Source: Trebouxia sp. TZW2008 (taxonomy: Eukaryota > Chlorophyta > Trebouxiophyceae > Trebouxiales > Trebouxiaceae). Taken from it: a stretch of DNA of 64,000 nucleotides. Positions 58,401-64,000 of the stretch are shown in pieces. The notes below the pieces were generated by a model. It was not told the DNA's origin, did not search any database, and saw only the letters and a program-made list of their open reading frames with translations. Each line of letters starts with the position of its first letter. Position 1 is the first letter of the stretch. The stretch covers positions 62,001-126,000 of the forward strand of contig BDIU01000045.1 in NCBI GenBank assembly GCA_002118135.1, read 5' to 3'. The translations under genes and the position numbers were made by a program.

Positions 58401-58869
58401 TGTGTAGTCGAGACTGCTCTCTCGACTTGGAAAACATCACGGTCCTGAAAGCACAATGCATGGAGCAGAACAGGTGCACATGGTTTGAATGATGCATGCA
58501 TGCATAAAAACTTGCCTGCTGTAACCTGAACTGAGCTCTGGAAGTTGGGACTCATAAAGTAGCTGCAGAATTTGACCCAAAGGGTGGTCGTCACAATCTT
58601 TTCAATGCCCTTATGGGCTTGCACGAGACGGCTGACGTCGCTGGCGCTCCCTGCAGAACATGAATCACTCGAACATTCCTGTCGCTCGTCGATTCGCCTC
58701 GACAGCCCTAGCATTGATCAGCGTGCGCGCCTGACTTACCAGTCTTGGCATGCTCAATCTCGATAGCAACATATGGCTCATTCTCGTTATTTGTAGCTGA
58801 TGCAAATTCCTGAGAGGCTGGTCCTGACTCGGTCGCTCCCGCAACAGCGCTGTCGTTGTGTCCAGACAT
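46488..58869 (-). CDS. FUSC-type (fusaric-acid-resistance / ALMT-like) membrane transporter, two-half form
   Basis: 21 exons: 58869-58740, 58650-58516, 58372-58185, 57813-57622, 57198-57022, 56713-56607, 56259-56127, 55799-55673, 55286-55141, 54693-54556, 53819-53591, 53367-53272, 52897-52731, 52183-51966, 51473-51200, 50769-50649, 50094-49851, 49503-48913, 48110-48013, about 47516-47185, 46743-46488; roughly 1365 residues. Phases agree throughout; exon 20's start is least certain (AAG acceptor). The N-half membrane exons 3-5 include LFTALGVAFFSIL and IIIGLIAAMGCLIGGTVLL. The C-half exons 13-15 include PLIKFLLGSASFLVWWAAF, YLVLTVIIVCSQK and YLIMLGAPVASNAYAVMVF, with DIAIGVVVVLLLDLILPW. Each half is followed by a soluble helical domain, the plan of YccS/FUSC proteins. 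A Gln/Pro/Gly-rich insert of about 200 residues (exon 18) interrupts the last soluble domain. The family exports aromatic acids or other organic anions; the substrate here is unknown. Exon 2 ends with a GC donor. Confidence 0.85.
48145..48400 (-). repeat. Two tandem copies of FUSC exon 19 5' edge in intron 18
   Basis: True exon 19 (start 48110) encodes ISLIAEAVMWKRGVLVMPPI. Copies at about 48241-48165 (ISWIAEAVMWKRGVLVMP) and 48392-48310 (ISLIAEAVMRKRGVLFMPP) are both open and preceded by CTGCAG or CTTGCAG. The period is about 140 bp. Both run on into intron without the exon's own donor. Confidence 0.85.
50095..50225 (-). repeat. ~125-bp copy of FUSC exon 17 5' edge in intron 16
   Basis: The text around the exon 17 start (TCTCTGCCTTGTTCCTGCAG followed by AGTCACAG) recurs at about 50200-50230 as TCTCTGCCTTGTTCCTGCAC. 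The preceding exon part, with GACTCTGCCAAGACA, is also duplicated. The copied acceptor CTGTGC is damaged. Confidence 0.75.
51515..51620 (-). repeat. Near-intact copy of FUSC exon 15 first half in intron 14
   Basis: Encodes YLIMLGAPVASKPYAVMVLV then CLFAFVAAPFA. It differs from the true exon (start 51473) at five of about 32 residues. It has a CTGCAG acceptor at 51619 and, where the match ends, a GTAAGC donor near 51521. The bounded length (about 97 nt) would shift the frame if it were included. Confidence 0.85.
51674..51834. mobile_element. pogo-like MITE, FUSC intron 14
   Basis: Starts TA-CAGTAACTTCTGTTTGTAA and shares TTGATGTAAGGA, CATTCTGACTGCA and CAAAGCAG with the 24279 element. It ends near AAGTCACTG-TG. 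About 161 bp; the right terminal repeat is worn. Confidence 0.7.
52940..53025 (-). mobile_element. Worn family B LINE remnant, FUSC intron 12
   Basis: The minus strand reads GCC-TAG-CAAGACAACACC, then TGCGGCACACACACACTC and AGCACATGTGCTGG. This matches the family B C-terminus and its 3' CACATGTGCTG motif, with several substitutions and an internal stop. Confidence 0.5.
53868..53990 (-). repeat. Copy of FUSC exon 11 5' half in intron 10
   Basis: 38 uninterrupted codons after a TTGCAG acceptor (VQAILCIATLTTGIMDAV..., through ALSTRHHPHLQ). It differs from the true exon (start 53819) at five residues. There is no donor at its end. The unit is about 167 bp. Confidence 0.87.
57830..57960 (-). repeat. 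Decayed copy of FUSC exon 4 5' half in intron 3
   Basis: On the plus strand CAAGGCCGTGACGT (in the true exon at about 57770) recurs near 57880, with GACTGATCTGCATGAC, the exon's acceptor, near 57918. A second shorter trace ends near 57935. The frame is broken by stops. Confidence 0.7.
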
Positions 58870-60169
58870 GCTGACAAAGGCAGTATACGACCAAACCGCG
58901 CGACAAAACGCTCAGACCACAGGTGGAAAAGGATATTTTTGCCCTTCTGCGCTGACTTAACACTACATTTCCTGACGTACCGACGAAACAGCACTCTGAG
59001 AAGTTGCCTTCCTTCAGCAAAACAGGACGAGCGCCGAGACCTTACAACAGCTTACATCTCGGCAAAGGACACAGAAGCTGTCGCAAATGTTCTGCAGGTA
59101 GGACGTGCTTCTGACGTCCATCCATGCCGTGCGACACGGTGATATGCGCGTTGGTCAACAAGCAAACAAGCAGCAATCTGAAGTCAGCGATAGGGCTCTT
59201 CCAGTTTGAACGCCCTTCTGCAAGCAAGACTGCTTGTTGCATGCTTGACTTGATCTGTCGCTGACATGTAGGCTGGCAGGACTTGCATCATGTTGTTTAG
59301 ATCCACAGCATGCGAAACATATGCAGAACATGACTGCTTGATGCTAGCAGTGCAGGACAGCTTGCAATACTCTTGTTCACTGGTCAATCATGAACTATAT
59401 TTGATGGACCGTCACAATGAGCGTAAACTACCATCATGTTTGCGCAGACTGAGATATAGAGGCTGAGACAAAAAAAGCCTGACCTATTTCCAGCAGGCTG
59501 TGAGATACCTTGCATACCTAAGCCATACAAAGCTGAAGCTGCTGTTGAACTCACAGAAAATTCACTACGACACTGGTTCAACAACTGTTGTCTGCAATTC
59601 GCAAAGGTAAGAAAAATCAATTGGCAGACTGTGACCCTTTGTCCATCTGTCACTTGTCCAAATTGTCATGCAGTTGCGAAATGCCGCAGTGCCGATCTTT
59701 ATGAAGCAGAGCTTGCCCAGCTGAGCAAACCAATTAGACTTGTCATCATCACCAAATATCTGTTCAGTCAACGATGCACTGTGAACAAAAGCGTTGCAGC
59801 GTTACTGGATGCTGTCAGAAAGCTTCCAGGTCAAGCATTCACGTGAAACAAAATCAAATACAGTTCAAACAAACAGAATCAATGATGTACAGATTTGCAC
59901 AGATCACAATGCCTCAAGCTTGCTGGCAGGTTCTGCTATAAGATCACTCAGGAGTTTCTGCAGGGCTAGTCATGCTGATCTTGCATGCCACACTTCCATT
60001 GCCCTGCAGGACAGCCTCTCAAGGCTATGCTGCAAACCTCTGAGGATCCAGGCCTCATACTGAATGCACTCAAAAGTCATGTCAGAGCTGAAATGGAGTC
60101 GACCTTTGACTTGAGCAACTAAATGTATTGAGCTTCCCCGCCAGATGGGCACTGTTCAAAGATATTGCA
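58870..60169. other. Intergenic, FUSC promoter side
   Basis: Contains the FUSC 5' flank and the 3' flank of the carrier gene. Short open frames exist on both strands, but none looks conserved or has a full set of splice sites. I see no repeat. Confidence 0.4.
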
Positions 60170-62746
60170 TCAGGTGCTCTTCAGTTGCTCTGAGTTTTGT
60201 GACTGAACCGTATTGTTGCTGAAGCTGCCAGACTGGATTGACAGCCATGCTCTGACTAATTCATATGTGCCAAAGGAGAGAGCTGACATGGGCACTGCCC
60301 GCAGCACCCCAACCTGAAAACCTTGATAGAAACCTGCCAAGCCACGCTCCTGTACAATGCGCTGTACAGTCCTGCTGACACTGGCTTTTGCACCGTTTGC
60401 AGCGCCGACCTGATGCCAGCAGCGTTTCTTTCAGGGCACCATTCTGCTGAATGAAGCATGCAAGACAGCATGAACATTGCTTGGCATGTTGCTGCTGAGC
60501 ACGCAATGTTGCCCTGATAACGAGTAACAGATGAAATGATTTTGCACCTAGCAGCATGACATTGCTGTAAATAGGTTTTTATCATTGGGCTGGTGAGTTG
60601 CAACAGCATGCTGTCACCCTAAGCATATGCTGAGGCCTGACCTGCAGACGGCGTGAAATGGTCTCAAGGGGAAAGGAGACTGTCTGACCCAAGCAGCTGG
60701 CCACTACTCCAGCTGCTACGGCAACAGCTACACCAGGCTTCTCCTTGTTTGTAGACTTTGTGTATTCTTTGGTTATTAGATCAAACAAGCCTGCATACAA
60801 CAAGTCAACACGGCTCAAAGCTCGTGTGACTCACTTGGCACTGAGGCAAAGCTGATATGCTAGTGCATAACAGTAGAATATGTCATGACACACCTGCCAG
60901 TTGCATCACGCCCATGCTTCACAGCTTGGGAACACAGTCTGCAATGGCATGCAGCAGCGCACAATGCCTTGCTGCAGTAATAGTACGTGAGACTGAAACT
61001 CGCACACTGCCATGCAGCACTTGCAGCTCCTGAGAATGGGACTGAGGCCATGGCAAAGTGTCCTGATTCCCATGCCTAAGGCAGCCATCACACATGGTAC
61101 AGCCATAATGCCTGAAAAGGAGCTTAGGCCTACCAGATGATGGCTGCTGCAGCATGCACTGCCACGCTGCAGTGCAGGCTGCTGCATGCCATAGCAACGT
61201 GTCCTGATGCCTGTGCCTGAGGCAGCCATCACGTACTGTATGGCCTCAGTCCCATTCTCAGGAGATTTTGCCATGACATGCAACAATGCCTGAGAGTCGA
61301 GCTAAGCCCTACCGTACGTGATGGCTGCTTCAGGCATGATAGCTGCTAAGCTGGAGCCCACCCCGGTGTACAGCGCTAGAGGCCCCTCCTGCTTGATGAT
61401 GCTGCTCAAGGCAGCAATGACGCCAGAGCTGTAGCGCCCAGCTCTGTCACATGTGATGCGGCTCCGCACCACCTCCATGGGGTGCAGAATGGCTGTGCTG
61501 GTGGCACCTGCCAGTGCAGCTGATGGCAGAACGCTTGCAGCACCTGAACCAAGCTTGGGCCTGAGCCATCTCTGCAGATGGCAGGCATACATATACGACA
61601 TAGCGCAGAGCTAGCAGGCATGCATAGGGGGTACAGTGCAGGCATGATCTGCTGTCTTCAGCACACTTCCTGTCACGGCATGGCAGCTTGTCAGGGAGAT
61701 TGACTGTATGCAAACTGACAGGAGCCTTCAATGCACACTAACTGCTGAAAGTCATGCATGCATGCCTGCTGAGCTGAGACATACTAAAAAGAGACAATCG
61801 TGCTGGTTGCAAGGTCAAGAGTACAAAGCAACTCATGTCACAGACCATATGCAACACACTTTGTTGCAGCATGAGCTGCATCACCATGTGCATTCAAATG
61901 CAAAAGGGCAAACAGCTCTGCCAGCAGCGGCAACACTGCAATACACAGTGGCAGACGCATGCAGGTCGTTGCGAAATCAAGCAGCAAGTAGCACCTTATA
62001 CAGCTCAAAAGAAAAGAAGTCAATTGCTTTCTGGGGACCAGCACGCAGCACATTCAGGCCGTTTCCCCTCCACAGCTCATGCCACCCTTTGCCTTGAGTT
62101 GCTGTTCTCAAAGCCTTTTGCAAACTGAACTTCTGCTTCAGGGCGGCAGCTCCACCTGTATCTTGTACCTCAACAAAGCCTGCTCCAGTCATAGCTTGCA
62201 ATCGCAGCAATTCCAAAGGGGCTGTGGCTGAGCGAGACACAGCCCCTGCTGCAGCACCAGCCACGAGATGCTGCCATGGAAACCTCTGGACCTACAGCAT
62301 TTGATGTTCAACCAGGCTTGACACAGCACTTCTGTATTCAAGTGCTCAGCACGCTTAAGCCAGGGTTGGATTGTCCATAACTGCAATGGCTCAGGTTTGT
62401 GCATGACGCAGGGCTGCAGGCATGGAGCTTATATACATAGACAGAGCCACATCTACAACAGCAAAATCATGCGAGGTTGAGGCAACTGCTTTACCTGGAC
62501 ATTTGACTTTGACCACAGCTGTTTAGAAACATTGTCAAGCCTGCAACAGCAAATGCCCGGTCAAAGCATGTGTGACCCGTACCTCGCGAAAGATGATAGC
62601 AAATACGTTTTTGGATGCGAGACTTGCCTTTTCAGCGCTCTGGACGACTGTGTCACAGCAGCACTAGGCTCAAAACGCTTTGGTTCGTCCTTGTTGGTGT
62701 AAATCGCTTCAGCAAGCTCACAATGGCAGCTATGGCGATCATACAT
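60170..62746 (-). CDS. Mitochondrial carrier family (SLC25) protein, adenine-nucleotide / BT1-like
   Basis: Six exons join in phase: 62746-62583, 62540-62495, 62291-61995, 61571-61313, 60790-60642, 60409-60170; 384 residues. The three carrier repeats are visible, each with the PxE/DxxR/K signature: APLELLRLQ, HPMEVVRSR and FPLETISRR. The typical second-helix phrases are GNGLNVLRAGPQKAIDFFSF, GVGSSLAAIMPEAAITYG and GFQVGVLRAVPMSALSFGTY. An N-terminal extension of about 75 residues precedes the first repeat and could be a targeting peptide. Similarity is best to plant BT1-like and ATP/ADP-exchanging carriers, so transport of adenine nucleotides across a mitochondrial or plastid membrane is likely; the exact substrate is inference. 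No EF hands are present. Confidence 0.88.
61030..61312 (-). repeat. Direct/inverted copies of carrier exon 4 3' end in intron 4
   Basis: GTGATGGCTGCTTCAGGCAT (exon 4 end, read on the plus strand at 61318) has a direct copy near 61135 (GATGATGGCTGCTGCAGCAT). It also has inverted copies near 61215 (CCTGAGGCAGCCATCACGTA) and 61072 (CCTAAGGCAGCCATCAC). Two direct units of about 150 bp each therefore contain a potential hairpin. Confidence 0.6.
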
Positions 62747-63088
62747 GCAGAATCAAGCGCAGGCCACAGGTCTACAACGCGCAGAACACGAGACGCTTGG
62801 TTCCTTTCTCGTCAGCGTGAGCTGCTGCATAGCAGCCGGCACATACGCAGCATCACGCGCTACCGGTCCATGCCGCAGGCTCGATGTATTGCAGAGTCAA
62901 CATCGACACTGCCTATGCCGAGCGCAGCCCGACGTATCGATGCACTACATACTACATGCGAAGAGCCTGCACGTGCGCAGACTAGCATGTGGCTACCAAG
63001 TGCATATTAGTCATAACCGTTTCCGGACTTGCAGAGCTTGTCGCAAGTCATGCCTGTCGCTAGCGCAGAGCGTTAGAAATCCGCCCCT
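62747..63088. promoter_or_regulatory. Divergent intergenic region (carrier / Ycf33-like)
   Basis: About 340 bp between two divergent ATGs. No specific promoter element is recognised. Confidence 0.4.
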
Positions 63089-63685
63089 ATGCAGACAGTG
63101 AGACAAGGGGGGCGTTGTGCATGCTTACCCTCGGGAGAGTGGGCGGCAAGGACTAGTCAGCCTGCACTGACCACTGTACAGAGGTCACCCACACATGTGC
63201 GACAGCGTCGACAAGATTCACCCAATCCTCTTCATATTAAAGCTAGACGAGCAGGGAGATGCTATGCGTGCAGCCAAGATGGCCAGAACAGTGAAGGGGC
63301 CGAGGCTACAGCAATCGGCCTGCACTTCAATCCTGTCACTATCACAGCAGGCGCATTTGTATTAGCTCTAACATTGCCAACAGCCAGCCAAGCTGCAGTG
63401 CAACATGTGCATCAGCCGGAGCTGTTTCAGCTGGCATCAGGTGACAGCGACTTCTGGGTGAATGTGTCCAGATATGGGCGCTACTTTATCACAGTATTGT
63501 CAGGCACAGCGTACATTGGTCTGAAGCCTATCTTGGGGTTGTTGAAGCGACCCAAGACCGCTGTAGCAGTTGTACTAGCAGTTATTGCCTTGTATTTGTT
63601 TGTGTCCACAACAGTCCAGGCAATGCTGGGTGTGTCTAACCCTCTTGACTATCAGCCATCTGGCTTTTTCCCTGAAAATTACTGA
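63089..63685 (+). CDS. Ycf33-like (DUF751) chloroplast membrane protein, nuclear-encoded
   Basis: A single exon of 198 codons starting at ATG 63089. The first 70 or so residues are Arg/Ser/Gln-rich with no acidic cluster, a plausible plastid transit peptide, followed by FVLALTLPTASQAAV, which resembles a thylakoid-targeting segment. The mature part reads SDFWVNVSRYGRYFITVLSG, AYIGLKPILGLLKRP and VAVVLAVIALYLF, then AMLGV. This is the FW-N-x-x-RY-x-RF pattern and two-helix layout of Ycf33/DUF751. In red algae and cyanobacteria ycf33 is an unstudied small thylakoid protein, so the function is unknown. The gene is intronless among intron-rich neighbours. Confidence 0.78.
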   Translation: MQTVRQGGRCACLPSGEWAARTSQPALTTVQRSPTHVRQRRQDSPNPLHIKARRAGRCYACSQDGQNSEGAEATAIGLHFNPVTITAGAFVLALTLPTASQAAVQHVHQPELFQLASGDSDFWVNVSRYGRYFITVLSGTAYIGLKPILGLLKRPKTAVAVVLAVIALYLFVSTTVQAMLGVSNPLDYQPSGFFPENY

Positions 63686-64000
63686 TCTCACTGGCAGTGC
63701 TGCCAGAGACAAAGTTGGTTGTCAGTCATCAGCTTGCAGCCTTTGCACACTGGGAAGTGCTGATACGAAGCGGAGACCACTTAGCTGCACCTTGCACTCT
63801 GATGGCCATGGCCCAAGCACAGGATCCAGTTTCGAGTTTTATTGTTTATGAATGGTAGGAGCCTGCAAAGTATTTCTAGCCGTACGTCATAATCAGCGGT
63901 TTGCCCGCTGTGCGTCAAATAGAGGGATTGTGGACATGTCTATTCACATACTTCAGCGCCTGTCCCACTTGATCCTGCCTGGCAAGCTTCATCTCATTGA
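63686..64000. other. 3' flank of the Ycf33-like gene
   Basis: No exon, repeat or RNA gene is supported in the remaining 315 bp. Confidence 0.4.

Noticed and set aside
59565..59846. Overlapping open frames on both strands near 59.6-59.8 kb
   Set aside because: Neither has family-like motifs, consistent splice sites or a good start, so they are treated as intergenic.

Overview
The window looks like nuclear DNA of a green alga, most likely a core chlorophyte; I cannot name the genus. Genes are broken into many short exons (about 45 to 300 bp). Introns are GT-AG with TGCAG-type acceptors and a few GC-AG cases. Several products are typical of plastid-bearing eukaryotes: a DEG1-type thylakoid protease, a lumen-type cyclophilin, a nuclear Ycf33-like protein and a BT1-like carrier. 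Every exon chain below was built by reading splice sites, frame and phase by eye. No alignment or search was run.

Layout, left to right: RAD23 (minus, 3' part outside the window, 272-2689); adenosine kinase (minus, 3361-5458); an uncharacterised membrane/HNH-like protein (minus, 5980-8014), divergent from a chloroplast cyclophilin-like gene (plus, 8422-10240); an LRR-like ORF (plus, 11162-11839); a DDX24/MAK5-type DEAD-box RNA helicase spread over 9.4 kb (minus, 13110-22509), divergent from DEG1 protease (plus, 22699-28450); choline/ethanolamine kinase with two large insertions (minus, 29411-33603); a probably broken hypothetical gene (plus, 35707-36651); an ACC-synthase-like PLP aminotransferase (plus, 37475-40937); a small minus-strand ORF (41577-41978); a hypothetical multi-exon gene (plus, about 42600-45390); a giant 21-exon FUSC-type transporter (minus, 46488-58869); a mitochondrial-carrier-family gene (minus, 60170-62746), divergent from a Ycf33-like gene (plus, 63089-63685).

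The genes do not form one pathway. They are housekeeping and plastid genes with no operon-like logic. The striking signal is in the introns. At least six genes carry local tandem copies of pieces of their own exons, nearly always an exon edge plus adjoining intron, in different stages of decay. The clearest are choline kinase intron 3 (about eight copies), MAK5 introns 4 to 8, DEG1 exons 9 and 10, the aminotransferase exon 5 and 3' end, and at least four FUSC exons. One MAK5 copy has kept both splice sites and an in-frame length of 96 nt, so it could act as a cassette exon that duplicates helicase motif V.

The introns also hold short 3' remnants of two related non-LTR retrotransposon families, recognisable because each keeps the last codons of the ORF, the stop and a simple-repeat tail. 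They also hold pogo/Tc1-mariner-like MITEs with TA target duplications, and a foldback element. I saw no tRNA, rRNA or CRISPR array, and nothing prokaryotic.
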